A stretch of 64,000 nucleotides of DNA, taken from assembly GCF_037975245.1 (NCBI RefSeq), contig NC_092568.1, forward strand, positions 21,044,501 through 21,108,500, written 5' to 3'. Position 1 is the first letter of the stretch, and every line of letters begins with the position of its first letter. The position numbers and the translations under genes were made by a program. Shown in pieces: positions 1-35,500 of this stretch. The stretch comes from Apostichopus japonicus (Eukaryota > Echinodermata > Holothuroidea > Aspidochirotida > Stichopodidae). The notes beneath the pieces were generated by a model. The model was not told the DNA's origin. It saw only the letters and a program-made list of their open reading frames with translations, and ran no database searches.

Positions 1-21693
<21,693 letters not shown>

Positions 21694-23280
21694 CCACTTT
21701 AAACCTGGCCAAGGCAGATTTACACTCCTCATGCTTACAGTTCTATTAAATGATTCCTCCAAACAATATGTCCAGATGACACCAAACAAAAATAGGATCA
21801 AATGTCTCCTGTAGTAAAGTAATCGAAGATTTCAAATAACTTGATAGCAACATGGAGAAGAAGAAAAAAAACCAGATCAAAATATCGGTCGCGTAAATAT
21901 AAATCAAAACTTTACTACACTATTTGATATCCTTCACCGTTTTCGGGTGGTAAATTTGCATGCTGCTACATGACTCTACACTTATATCCATCCGGTCGAC
22001 ACACGGTAGACGAAGAGGAAGACAAGATTCACCAACAACGACGATATTGGGTCATCTCTATCTATCTAATGTTTTTTTTTTTTTTTTTTTACATCGCTCA
22101 CAGGCTGAGAGGCAGGCGCGACAAACCTTATCCAGTATATAAGAAGCTCTTTTCACAAGAGACAGAGATAAGATTCTTACACAAAGGGATGATTACCGAG
22201 CTACTCCAAACCCGGCAAAGCTTCTTTTTTTCAAAAAAAGAATGACAAAAGGGTTCTGTGGCTGTGTCTTTATTATTTCCAGTATCTAGACTGACAAGCT
22301 GATTGGATAGAAACACCCCCAAAAGGTTTGCAGAGGTGACATCGGAATGATAATATCTCTTTTCATACTATAGAGAAGACTTCTAAAGTTCCTTTCGGTC
22401 TCAAAAAAACATTCCTCTTGTGCGACTCACAGCGTTAACAGTCAACAGAGAAATTAGGAAGGAGTAAGAAGGCAAAAAGCCTTAACACCTTCCCCCACCT
22501 TCATGAGGCCAATCAATGATTCTACTACACACATATCACCGCTATGCGTTCAACTCGACAGTAGACTGACTATACGCGAAACTAATAGGAGTCAAAGCGT
22601 AGTTTGTGTCTCGTCTGGTCCGGACTGGAGTACAACAGCAGTATAAGAAAAGAAATACACGAGGCTATAACGACAGCAGAGAGAAAGAGAGACAGACGGG
22701 CAACAAGCTTCGATTTTGTGAACGAGTAGGAAGTGTTTCAGTCGCCGTGTTATACTGTTTGACGAAGGGGCATATAGCCAACGACCTCCTCCAGCGGGCG
22801 TCCACCGATTGTGACTTCCGAAAGACTTTTAACTTGAGTATCAAAATTGAAGCCACATGCGGCTGGGTGAAGATACAGGGCCACCCGGTAAACGCAAAGG
22901 GTACTAATAGAGATGCGGAGTTGGCCACGTAACCTAGCTACAAATCGTATCATATTTCCGAATATTTTTTTATTGTTCATTTTTCCCCCTTATAATTCTC
23001 GCGATTTATTGGACAAACATTGTACAAATTAGGAGTAGGGGGAGGAATGTTTTCGTGAAAATATTTTGTTGACATTTTACAAAAAAATAATGACGTCCAA
23101 AACAAACTTCATGATGATAGCTTTGTGATCTTGCCGAAGTTTGTTTGATAAATTCCAGCTTCTTTTTTTTTTCCTTTGAAAAAAAAGAAGAAGAATAAGA
23201 CAAGTTGATTTTCAAGCGAAACAGCGTGAGTTGTGTGTGTTCTTCACCTCTGAGACGCTCTTATTATACGCATCTATATC

Positions 23281-23290
23281 CTTATAAAAG
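23281..23290 (-). promoter_or_regulatory. Candidate TATA element upstream of SMOC-like gene
   Basis: The minus strand reads CTTTTATAAGGATA here, about 1.6 kb upstream of the predicted start codon. In AT-rich DNA such a match is weak evidence, and the distance would require a long or spliced 5' UTR. Confidence 0.15.
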
Positions 23291-24300
23291 AAACAATGGA
23301 GTGTGACGTCATAGAATGTTCTTGCTGGTGGGTCCCACGTTTGATGTGCAAAACACAGAAATATATTATACCGCTCATCCGCTATCCCTGGCTTTTACCC
23401 TTTGTTATGACATGGTGACACGCATATATAATTAACACAAATTTAACTTTGTTTGTACTCTTTGGTGATTGGCTTGTATTATTAGAAGCGATTGTTTTAC
23501 GAGGCTTAAAATTCCCTTCGCTCGTCCGCCCCTCCCCCACTCCCCCCTCATTCGCCAATCACGTGACCATATCGAAACGATGTAGCGGTTCCCCCCAAAA
23601 GGTAATGGGTATAATGTTGCGTCATTATGGTGACAATAACATTAAAATTATCTACCCTCCCTATCCAACCCTGCCTCTCTCTACTCATTTCCCTACCTCC
23701 TCACCAGTTAGAAGTGAAAGGGCAAAATGTGTTCACAGAGAGGATGGGTTTATCTTTTTTTCGTCCATTGCTACTATCACATAACTGACATTGATTTAAC
23801 ATGAGAGATGTTCAAGCAATATTGCCAATTGAATTGTTATGCAAATGACTCACAATTTCATATTCTTATCTACACGACCGTCATGTTTTTCAAATCATGA
23901 ATTTTATTTCGTTCCCTACGAAAACTTCTACAAACAAAGCTACACCTACCATCGTGTCCTTTAATCGAAAAAAAATCTACCAGAACCCATTCAGGCCTGA
24001 TGAGAAGGGGTAGGAGGGACTACATCCCCGGTGACAGGGTCAATATGGGGGCCCGAAGAATATGGAGCGGCCCGAGAAAACAAAGGGGAAAGAGCCCAGC
24101 AGGCCTATGCTCATTTTCATACAATGAAAAGTGCAAAAAGAGGCCCGTTGACATAACTGTCACAGGGGTCCGACACCCTGGAGCCATTACCTTGTTGGGG
24201 ACGGGGGGGGGGGGGTGTTGCTCTTCCTGAAAGAACTCTTCCTTTCTCTCCTTGCATATATCGGTCTCTACAATGATTTATAGAATCCCTCAGGTTTAGA

Positions 24301-24390
24301 TTTATTTATTTATTTATTTTGCCACAAAAGTACAAAGTGGAGGGAAGTCTTCCATAAAGCTTAAAAGCTTAACAATGTGGAAGACTCCCT
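24301..24390 (-). mobile_element. Possible 3' end of a non-LTR element with (AAAT)n tail and hairpin
   Basis: On the minus strand a hairpin (arms at 24378-24390 and 24341-24354, TGGAAGACTCCCT against TGGAAGACTTCCCT) encloses two AAGCTT sites. CACTTTGTACTTTTGTGGC follows, then a (AAAT)n tail at 24301-24320. A hairpin close to a simple A-rich tail suits a LINE or SINE 3' end. No coding part is visible. Confidence 0.35.
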
Positions 24391-25782
24391 GAAGAAAGAA
24401 AAGAAAAAACAAACAAACAAAATATATATATATGTGTATAAATACATATACATAAATATAAGTACAAATTAAATGTTCAATATATATATATAGTAATTAC
24501 ATACAAGTATCATTTAGTTTTAGTCAGTAACTAGCTATTATTTCCTTACAAAACCACTTCTTGGTTTATGACTATTCGAATCGGAAATAACCAACTTATG
24601 GAACTATGTATGATGATTTGAAGTGCTACAAATAACACAAGAGTTGTGGACATCTCTTTTTCTTTTCCTTTTTTTGTCTTCTTTTATTTATTTATATTTT
24701 CTTGGTTTTCTGGCACGGAGTAAACTCTCCATACAAATACGTTCCGTTTCGCCCGGTCATCTATACAATAATAACAATGGTTTGTTACTGTTACAAACCA
24801 AAGCCAATAAATTCACACATTTGACTTCTTGTCCTTTATTCCTGTTTTTAGCCCCTATTCAAATCCACACTTTTCCGCACTTTGTTGATCCAGTTTTATC
24901 GAAGCTATTACGGCAGTCACCGATCAATCAGAGAAGATAGACTTCTTTATTGGTGAATAGAAACTTATAACTAACTAAATTACAGAGGGCGTTATAATAA
25001 GAAGTAATTTGAGGTTTTCAATAACCAGGTGTATTTCAAGTGACCAAATGGTACTTAAGTGTTTCCTTTGTAAACAGTTTCAAAAATCGATCCCAATAGG
25101 TATTATAACGCATGGACTTATTCAAAGCCCAGAACCAGCCAACCTTAAATACACAAAATTCCAACCAACTGTCGTGTATAAAAAAACAAAAAAATACTTT
25201 GAATCGATCCAGACGACCGGATAATTAGCGAAGACAATATTGAATAGAATCGATTGAATACCCGTCGTGTACCAACATGTTGTACATATCGATATGCCAT
25301 AAACTCGAACGTGGGTTATTGTTGGAATATAGCACGTACACGCAGGGGGTAGGAAGCTTCCAAAAAGTGGGTTGAACAACATCAGAGCGGCACTTTCTTA
25401 TTCCACAAACACCACTCGTTATGCCATAAGCCGATACACACCGGTCATATCACTTAAATATATATGATGTGTTAGTATGCTATCAATACTATTTATTGAG
25501 ATTGTTTATTGTTAACCGTGCTTCAAAAAGATATGGGATGCCATTTTAGAAATAGTATGTACAGACTAAAAATAAATTATTAAAATTAAATATTAAAATT
25601 AACAAAGGCTTAAGATATCCAAAAGACAGTTCTTCATCAAAGGGGCACATTTTCTTTGCCAGTATAGGGCACAACGTGTGGGGCACGTTCTCCCAGTGCC
25701 CCCCCCCCCCCCGGCTCCTACCCCCCGCACGTACGGTATATTCGTATACGTTACATTGATACGTTTATATACAGGGACTATG

Positions 25783-25913
25783 TCTGGTGACATATCCAAA
25801 TGGTCACAGTCACACCGTCTCGATGCGAGGGGACTGGGGTGAGGAAGTGAGTCAGTTAGGACATTTGTTATTCGTGACTGGGCTCTATCTTGGGTGAATT
25901 TCCTTTAAAAAAG
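25783..25913 (+). mobile_element. U2-headed SINE family, copy B (5'-truncated/diverged)
   Basis: It shares the body words GTCACAGTCACACCGTCTCG, GCGAGGGGACTGGGGTGAG and the tail TTCGTGACTGGGCTCTATCT plus TGGGTGAATTTCCTTTAAAA with copies A and C. No U2 portion is recognisable upstream, so it is 5'-truncated or diverged. Confidence 0.7.
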
Positions 25914-27536
25914 AAATGTTTCTATGGTAACATCATACCCAAACGAAAATGCTTGATACGCTAAATTGGACACATGGTTCCAGAAACAGAGCCGTTTTTA
26001 ACAATTTAGAAATGACCTCTTTTTAAAAAATACATGGTTGCAAGTTCAAGCATTTAATTCTGTATTTCCTGACTAAATTCCCTCTATTTTCATGACCATG
26101 TATTTAACTTTTATACCTATCAATGAAAACAAACAACATGCACCTTCGTTCAGGACTGGTATGCTTTGGACCTGTCCATACATTGTGAATTTGAACTCGT
26201 ATTCGTGCTAGAGTTTGCTAGGAATGCACTCATGTTTGTCTCTAGCTGAGTTATTTATGCTAGAAAGCATAGTATAATAATGGTCACTCATGTTCGAACT
26301 GCACATGAAGCATTTTCTTAAAGATGATCTTAAAAGCCATATCGCCTTCTTCTTAAAGAAGATAACTTACGCTCTCATTTAACAGCTATTAATATTTTGG
26401 AAATAATTTGGCCCTTCGGAACCTCTAGCCAATTTAGCGCTCTTATATCCACGCTTCGCAAAACTTTTCGCGACCTAAAAGTCGTCGACGGTGGGGGTCA
26501 CGGTTAGTCCGGTAATGGGAAGCAAAAGAAAAAAATGTATTTATTTTGTTAACAATGTATCCCCTAAAATTTGACAGAAGACTTCCTCCCTATACAGGTT
26601 ACGTGGTGATTTGTTTCCCTAAGGTTTGATAAATATATATGTGCTGTTTGTTGAGTAACTTTCAGTCATTCGGTAAAATCAAATCAGTCATGTATGTGTA
26701 CTGTCATCAATCAACTTAAAAGAGTAGAAATTTCGGTGATTTTAACACCATAGAAATTTATGGCTTGCGACTATAACCTATAGTGAAGTGTCAAACGTGG
26801 GTCAGCAAGGAAAGAAAGAAGTTGTTGAAGCGGAGCTCTAAAATATGGTGACAAATACTGATAACCTGAAACGTTTGGAGTGACGAGTAATAAGATTTCA
26901 AAATGTATTACTCCGGTCGTGTATGGCTTCACACCGTGTATAGCTTGGATAGAGACTATATGTGCGCAATACGTAACGGTGACATTCCATTCATCAACTA
27001 ACTACAATACGCTACCTGTCTATGGCAGAATTATGTTACTGTTGATTGGTATTTAGCTGCAGGTTAGTTGGTGAATAAGACACTCCAGGTTTAGAATTGA
27101 AAATTAAAGATTAAAATTGATTTGAGTCAATTAAATTAGAATCCAGAAATGTCTACTTGCACGTAAGTAGTGTTTTCATAATTCTAGATATTTTACGGGA
27201 AGAAAATTCACCGTGTCAGCAGCAGACATTCATTATCAATATCAACAAGAAGAGCAGATACAACAACAAAAGCGCGAATGAACTAGATATATAGTTGTGT
27301 CATGTGCAATTGTATATGAGCTAGTCATTAAGTGCACTACCCTACAAATGTGAACTGAGTTCAGGAAAGGCGTAAATTAATCTATAACATATTAAGAGTG
27401 AAACTTTTGAAATTAGTGGCGCTATTTATGAAAGGACCAAAAAAGCAGATAATATCTCTTTGCTTCTAAGCCCTTTAGGCTAAGATTTCATTTCATTTCA
27501 TTTCGACAATACGTGTGAAACTGGAAATGTGTCCCA

Positions 27537-27705
27537 ATGTAGTATATGTTTCCTTTTTTAATGAACTCGTGATATACACATCAAGTGACGATGATCACAC
27601 AGTCACAGTGTCGATGTAAGGGGACTGGGGTTGAGAGTGGATCAGTAGTTTGATTGTTTGGTTTTCGTGACCAGGTTCTTTCTAAGGTGACTTTTCTGCA
27701 AAAGT
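27537..27705 (+). mobile_element. U2-headed SINE family, copy C
   Basis: The body (GACGATGATCACACAGTCAC, GGGGACTGGGGTTGAGAGTG) and the tail (TTTTCGTGACCAGGTTCTTT, AAGGTGACTTTTCTGCAAAA) closely match copy A. The word ATGTAGTATATGTTTCC at 27537 corresponds to the end of the U2-derived head, but the first ~30 U2 nucleotides are absent or unrecognisable. Confidence 0.75.
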
Positions 27706-29275
27706 ATCTCTTTGCAACTCTTCAAGGATAAGAAGGGGGACTAACGAATGACAGCTTTATAATTTATTTGGCATCAATTGCTTTTTGTGAAGGAGAAGGA
27801 GGTGGGACGGAGGGGAAAGTGAGGTGGACTTAATAGGAAGGAAAAGGGGAGTGAAAGAGAGTCGGTGGGTAGTAGTACCGCAATTTTATGGATCTAGTAT
27901 AGTATCAGACCTAAACTGTATAAATAGTCTTCATAACTAAACTTGTCGGGTGTGAGGGGGACGGGCTGAAGGGTTGACACTCACGAGACAAGGATGGGCC
28001 TGATGTTTAGAAATAAACATTAAAGAAGTCATGCCATGATGCTAGTATGCTACCAACATGATCCCATCCATCACCTGCTTTTGTTTCCTTTGCGTTCCCT
28101 CCAGTCTCACCATCACCCCAATCTGTGGCGAAACATTGTTATGTCCATGCAAACAGATGCCGCGCGTTAATAAAGAACCGCTAACTCTGGCTTAAGTTTC
28201 ATGTTGTGCGTCGATTTTGTATTTCTTTGGCTTGAGCAGTGTCTTGTCACAATTGCACAGTAATTAGTTATATGCTACCTCTTTCGAAAATTATCCACAA
28301 AAAAAACTATTTCTTTGTTTTGTCGTAGGGTTTTATTCTAGCATTTCAATTCTCCAGCGAATTACTAACGAAGTGGTGTGAGTTATTCGATGATAATCGT
28401 TTGCGACTATTTGTTGTCTCGCCAACGTCCAACAAATTTCATCAGATTTAAACGATGTCTCAACTGTGCTTTTTAATTATTCGCAGAACTGCTACATGCA
28501 TAGTTTCGTTATGCCTATTTAAACATCATCTTGATAAATTTGATTCCAGTTCGAAAAGCATGTTTGTAAACGATATGTTCTATGGAGTACTTCGTAAAGT
28601 TGCCAACATATATCTAATAGGCCTAACTTTGCGGATTCTAAAGTTAGGCCCTAAAATGAGTATTAACCACAGAAAACTGCATTCCGCATGTCTAATTAGT
28701 AGTTGTTGACATCATCTATGATCTATATTCATACTTAAAGGAGGCTAAGTAAGGACATATTTAGATTGACATGAGAACATAGGCCGTAAGGCATACGCCT
28801 ATCTTTAACTTGTTTGTGTTAGGCCTAAAGAGTTGGACTATATGTATCTTCTAATAGGCACAACAAAATAAATGCAAGTACTTGTGATAATTTGGCATCT
28901 TATAACTAAAGTCTTATGCCATGGACAGCTCAGTTTCCATATTGAGCAACTTTAAAAGTCCAGATCATCTAAGTTCATATTTTATTTCTGCAAATTGTAA
29001 AGAAATTACAGCATCTAGAATAATTAGATATGAACGACACTACAAAGAGAAAAATATTTAACAATACTAATGCTAAGAATATAAATACAAAAAGACAATG
29101 AAAACAATAATTGTGGCTCGCGATCTCCACTCACAAGTATTTTAAAGAATTTGGTGTGAATATCACATCATTCAAATTGAGAAAGTTTCATTTTGTAGTT
29201 AAAATGCAACTATTGTTAGTTTCATTGAATTTCAAACTCCTTTGTTTTATTTGTAATTTTCTATGAATTTTACAG

Positions 29276-29339
29276 AACATTCCAAAAGGATGAACATGAT
29301 GTACCAGCTCCTGTGACAGAGCAGGAACGGTAGTGAATA
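29276..29339 (+). promoter_or_regulatory. HHAT 5' UTR segment with a short upstream ORF
   Basis: After an acceptor-like TTTTACAG the leader contains an ATG at 29290 that opens an eight-residue frame (MNMMYQLL) ending with TGA at 29314-29316, 24 nt before the HHAT start codon. If the leader is transcribed this way, the uORF could damp HHAT translation. Confidence 0.4.
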
Positions 29340-29511
29340 ATGGATACAAAGCAGCAACAAAAGAGGCAATCCATAAAGTTGGAGGTTTTTCCTTTGGCTC
29401 AGAAAAGTAGAGGCTGTCAGTTACACGTTCTGGAAAACTGCTTGTATGTGGGAGTAGTGATTGGATGGGTCCTTTACTATGCAATTTTGGAAACATGGAG
29501 AGTATCAGAAG
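29340..29511 (+). CDS. HHAT: HHAT coding exon 1
   Basis: Residues 1-57, with donor CAGAAG|GTACTG (phase 1). The ATG at 29340 follows an in-frame TGA at 29334. After a basic N-terminal stretch, the segment LENCLYVGVVIGWVLYYAIL is the first membrane helix and aligns with ELALYLLASLGFHFYSFYEV of the human enzyme. An acceptor-like TTTTACAG ends at 29275, so this exon probably begins at 29276 and is preceded by a non-coding exon. Confidence 0.88.
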
Positions 29512-32500
29512 GTACTGTACAATATGTTGTTGTATTTTTTAATTACATATTTGAACACTCATGATTAAATGGCTATTCCAGTAGCAAAAATTTGGATTTG
29601 TCAAGTTAAAAACTAAAAAATTGTGCATCATCACAACAACAGCAACAAAGTACATCAAATGATCACCTGTTTTATCAAGTAAAGTTTCACAGAACAGAGC
29701 TTCGGTTATATCCTAACAAAACAGAGTTCATGATAACATTGGAAATTATGTCAAGTAACGTGACAATTATGTTGCTATTTTTTTCCCACTTAGTATGGGT
29801 TCATCATTGATCTACAGATCAAGAATAATTAATATTCTTACATTCAATGAGGTCAGAGTTCAATGATACAAAGTTCTAGGCAAGTGTTCCAAATGTGTTA
29901 AAGTCTCAATGAGAAATCAAGAATAATACTTATAAAAGCAGGGATGTGCCCACGCTGGGCGGCCCCGCCCAGCACTAAAAATTACTGCCCAGCACTTAAA
30001 TTTGTGAATCCCGCCCAGCACTATTTTCATCTAAAATCCTGACATTCCTAACAATATGTTCAACATAAATTGAGCCTAGCCTATGCAAAAAACATACAGA
30101 CTAATAATGCATCAGTTACGCATGCGAGAAACATTACTTAAGGCTCTCAATTGGTCCCTTGTAAAATCTCCTTAAAACAAACTAATAACTTTTACCAGGT
30201 ACGTCATATATTTCACCAAAAAAAAAATAAAGAATGTAAATTGTAAGCAAAACTAGTGTATGTGCTTAAAAAGCTACACAAGTGCCAGCATTTGGCATCT
30301 GAGCACCTTCAAATATCGAAAAATTTCTCAAAGGGGAGGGGGAAACCCCTTCCCTCTTAGACCCATCCCCCAGGACGGCGATCAGTATACCCGGCACTCA
30401 GGAAATCCTGGGTACATCCCTGGAAAGGTAAAGTTAGCAAGTTCAAGCAACCATGCAAAGAGAGTTTTAGGAACGAGATGCTGAACTAACACATGAATTC
30501 AACACAGAAGTATCAAACCAATAGTTTTGTCTATTTTGAGTCCATATTTGACTGTTACCAGAGTATGACTTAAGTATTGTGCATAAAATTACAACACATC
30601 TTTTGATAACTAAAGAAGTACTTGAAATATATGCAGTGGTGCTTTAGTACATGTACAGTATGTTTTTTTTTGGTTGTATCTAAAAGATAGAGGTGGTATT
30701 GGAAGAACATTCATGGGTGGAATAGAAGAATTTTGAATATTGTTTTTACAAAGTTGGTATTGCTGAAATAATGACCGAAAGTTGAATGTTATTCTCTTCC
30801 CTCTCTTAAATTTCATTCTGGTGTGTCATTTCCATCTCTAGCTAATGTGTTCAATCTAAGGAGAAGTGGACAACTTGTTGCTGGCTGGAATATCTTCCAA
30901 ATATTTCATCAGGTATGGATGTTTGCTCTTCATTCCATTTTCATATCCGGTTATATAATTTCACTGTCGACAAGTCTATTCTTAAAGGTTGACTCTAGGC
31001 AGAAGTATTGTCTTGATATATATGTCATCATAGTCCAAGAGAAAAATGAGTGCTAGCAATGTTTCTACGGTATTCTGATTTTCAAGATATATTCATCTTT
31101 AAATGTGGACAATCTCTGGAACTTTAAATGTGGACAATCTCCTGGAACGCTCCTTTAAGGATAAATTGACGTTGAGTTTGGCTCCTCAGTGCATGCCTGA
31201 TTGTTAATGTTAATCCTTTGTTTTGATAAATAACTCAATCAAAACATGTTCTTGAAACTTCATTCGAATGCCAAAAACTGACTTTGATGAGATTCACACT
31301 ATTTGTCCTTGACAACAAAAGCAATACATTGTCGGCATATTATCTGAGGCCATTATAAGCATTCAATATTTCTCTTGAGTTTTGTGCTGCATCCGAGAAA
31401 CTACCCAAGTCTGGTTGTTTAGACTTAGTCTTCCAGCCAGTTGACTTGATGAGTCTGAGATTTTTAAAGGATATTTCTCAAACATTAAAAGTGTTAAAAA
31501 TGCAACTTAGAAATGATAGCAGTGTCTTTTAACAGCCCACAACATAGATTCAATTGGAGGTAGTTGTTGCGTTATCTGATGCAACAGCTGACGGATAACC
31601 AAGCACACTTGCAGAGAAGGATTTACCCAAATCTGAGAATAGAAAAGGACATCGCTGCGCCTGTAAAATGCAAGATTCATAATCATTTTGACGTGTAGAT
31701 ATTCAATTTGACCCGTACATTAAAGATTGCCCATTGGGGGGGGGAGGGGTGGGGGAGGCTTAAGTGGTTCAAGACCAACTAGATCGGTTTCTGCTTTTGT
31801 GCTTAGAGTTTGCACATCATCATCCGTATTTCACTGAACAAAGGTTTGATGTTTGGCTTGCCAATCTTCAAATTGAATTTTGTGCCTAACATCACGTTTT
31901 ATGGTGTTTTGGAATGTAACCTCATTCTTGCTTTCATTCTTTCTGCAGGATGTATCCTGTATTCCGTGGAAGTTTTGGAAGGAATTTCTTGCTAACAGTC
32001 TGCTTCCATTTGCTGTTGCATATATCCTTCTTGGTCAGATAGTTAGCTTGGTGAATCAAAAGGTACTTTTCTTTTACTTTAATCTCATGACTTCTTATCC
32101 AGGATGTAGCTTGTGTTTCATTTCATTCAACAAATGCTAAAGTTTTGAAAAAGAACTGTTATTGTCCTAAAGTGATTATAGGCTGGTCCCACATATTCAG
32201 GGAAGAAATTCTGCCGAGCAGTTCATAGTCTTGGTTCCAAATGGTTGGGATTCTCAATAGATCATCCACATAAAATCCAGCTAGCAAAATGTGCCAATCC
32301 ATTCCACACAAAGCATTGGTCCACGATCTTACACTATTTTAGTATGCAGGACCTTTAGGTCTAATGCTTGAGCATCCTACTAGTAATACCCTGCATATTA
32401 CTCAGTCTAGGAATAAGGAGATTTTTTGGTGTCTCGCTGACACTTTGGTTTAATCAATGTTTCTCTCTAGGCGCAGTTAGAAAGTTAATTGACAACTCAT

Positions 32501-35500
32501 GCACCAGATATCGGAGTTGAGGTATATAGATTAATCAAGTGTAAACTTAATTAGGGTTGCATAGTTTTAGTAATTAACCACAACCAGCTGATTTAAAAAA
32601 GATAAAGCTCAGGGTTTACCAGATATTCTTGATTAAGTTTAAATTCTATTTTTTCCTCCTGATAATCTAATTAATGCAAGTCATTCTACATGGGTTTTAG
32701 TAACATAGTCTTCATATAGGTACTAATGTGGCATTCGAATAATGTTATTTAAATGTTTATAATATTTTTTATTTTGTTCTTCAGAGGAAATATTACATTT
32801 CTGTCATCATATCCTCGGTAATGATCGGTGTTACTGTGGGATGGCAGTTCCTTGCTTTCATCATGGCTTTTACTTCCATGGGATTTCTAGTTTCACTTCT
32901 GAAGCGGCCAAGCTTAGTGTGGCTTTTCACTCTCGGCGAGATCCTGCTATTTGGAATCGCAACAATCTCAAAGCAATGGGTGAGTTTGTTAGTATGGAGT
33001 CCTTTGGTTTTAACTTTTGAAATTAAATATTCAAATAAAAATATAAAATTGCTGAGTGGTTCTGAAGAGAATGAAAAAATTGGGGACAGTGTGCAAAGTT
33101 TTCTAGAGAATTTTTTCCCACTTATTATCAACTTTATTTAATTTTTTTGGAAAAAGTAGGAGGAAGGGTAATGAATCAATGAGAGATCATGGAGTTTAAT
33201 TAATAAGCCAACATGTTTGCTACAACTGCTTATCATGCTCATCAGGTGAATCAACTCTGAGAAAAGTCAGAAACTCTTTGGACCGAAGAATATATTTGTG
33301 AACCTTAAAATGAGTAGATGAGGGATTTGATTAGTAAACAAGTAAATAAGTCTGACGTTATCTTCAGAACAGATGACTGAGCAGAGCAATGAAATAAACA
33401 ATTAATATTGATAAGGAAGAGTAAAAGACCACAAACCCTTTACCGAGAAAGGGTTTATTTTAGTCATTCCGTGACTTTCTCTACTTCTAACATATATCGA
33501 CGCAGAAGGAAGCAAAATAGTAATTTTATTTTGTAAAATTTTTGCAGATAGGACATACTCCATGAGTTTGGAGCAGGTTTATATAATCACCTTGTGCTTT
33601 AGTCTACTTGTAGCAAGCATGGACCAACATGATGTTTTGATATAGATATATTCAAACTAGTGTAATTTGAAAGAGATATGAAAATAGTAAAAGGGGCAAT
33701 TATACCCCAATGAACCAATATTTTTGTAATGATATACACAGATATTAAACTTTGTCTTTAATAGACCATTGAATTTTCCGTGGGGAATGTTTGCTGTCGT
33801 TATGACAGGTTCTGACGTATTTTAGGTATGTCATATATTTTGCTGGGAAGGTGAGTACCTCCAAATGGACTAAATTTTTCTATAAACTGGAAATCCATGG
33901 TGAATCCATCGCTGTTTACTTTTGCAAGATTCTGATTAAAATGTGGACTTAATAAAGCAATAAAAAGAGCACCAAAATAAAAAAGAGGTAAAAGAAAAAG
34001 TGTTCAAACATTCCTGGAGGTTTATTTGTCTGTCTGCTTTATTTTCTCAGCTGCAGTACGTGTCTCATCCCGGGCTAGCATTGGTCTGCCTCGGGACCAG
34101 CTCTTTCCGACTTTTCAGCTTTGGACTGGAATACTGCAAGCAGGCCGGTCGATTCCAGGATCAAAAACAAAGAATAAACTTTAACTTTACGGACCTCCTG
34201 AAGTACAATTTCTACTTTCCTGTGTTTGTGGCTGGTCCCCTCATGTCCTATGACCAATTTATGCTTCAGGTAAGCCTCTTTAATTATGCTCAAGTGGCAG
34301 GTAAGCCTCCTTAATTATGCTGAAGTAGCACAAAATGAAATGTGGGAATATGCATGCCTTCAGATGTTTAGTCACACTAAATAGATGTATTCATTAGTGT
34401 CGTCATACAAAATATATGTGAAAATATACAGCTATTCATTAGTGAAGTCACACAAGGTATATGTGAGAATATAGTTATCCATTTGTGCAGTCGTACAAAA
34501 TGTATGTGAGAATATACAGCTATTCATGAGTGTAGTTGCACAAAATATATGTGAGAATATACAGCTGTACATTAGTGAAGTGGCACAAAATATATGTGAG
34601 AATATAGTTATACATTTTGTCCATTTTGTTGGGCTGTGTAAGTCAGTGGATCCAAGCTCAAATTCAATTATCAAACAATTCAACCCCCTCCCCCCCCACC
34701 CTTTACGTTCCACTTCCTCTCCTTCCATTTGCTTCCTTTACCTCCCCCCATTTGCGTGCCTGAAATGGTATCAAGACATAATTTTTGATAAATGCACTTT
34801 TGTAAAAGATCCTCTATTATTGAACAGCTAACTGTACCGATCAGAAAACACTACAAGTTTTGAATTTGCATAACAGTCAGCCTGAGTATACCAGAAACGA
34901 AAATGACTTTTGTGACATTATACAACAAAGGAATGTGCGAGTTGTTTGTTTCTTAGAATTATCAGTGATCATTACATTTCTTTCTTCTTCTTTATTTTTT
35001 TCTTCCTTTTTTCTATATTTGGTTATCCATTCCTCCTACCGGCCAGTTACAGAAACGCCGAAGTAATCGGTTTTGGCTCAGGTTCAGGACAAGTATCCCA
35101 GACGTTGTACTGTGCCTTTCAGTTATTCTATTGGTCGAGATAGCCACTCACTTCTTCTACTTTTACGGACTTGCAAAATCAGCCAGCATTGTGAAGAACA
35201 TGAACCCTTCGACTGCAGGTGAGAGTTTTTTTGCGAAAGATTTATCCGTATGTTCCAATCAGCTGTCTGGCTGTGTTAGATAGATCTATACACTTAAATG
35301 TGTGTCCTTAGTCGAGTTAAGTTATGTCGCAAGAGATGCCTACAGTAGTAGTACCACATGAAAGTCCTTCACATTAAGTGTGCTTGCCTTTTTGCAAAAT
35401 GGCAAAATATATAAGAAATTCATGAATTATCTGTTCGCCAGATTCATTTTCAAAATGTCTGATTCCCTTCCCTTCTCCAAGTGTTTAGTGCTTTTGAATA

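Larger units (their letters stand above)
21694..29339. other. Divergent intergenic region between SMOC-like and HHAT genes
   Basis: The two start codons face away from each other with about 7.6 kb between them, so both promoters should lie here. The 22.5-22.93 kb stretch is relatively CpG-rich and open on both strands, and could be 5' UTR of the SMOC-like gene. A TATA-like TTTTATAAGG reads on the minus strand near 23281-23290. No protein domain was recognised. Also present are two U2-headed SINE copies, a hairpin next to a TTTA tail at 24300-24390 and several poly(C/G) runs. Confidence 0.45.

Noticed and set aside
22606-22932. 108-residue plus-strand frame and 87/76-residue minus-strand frames
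   Set aside because: Open on both strands with no recognised domain; more likely CpG-rich promoter or 5' UTR sequence of the SMOC-like gene.
32793-33131. 112-residue minus-strand frame
   Set aside because: Antisense of HHAT exon 4 plus intron; the plus-strand reading has the homology.
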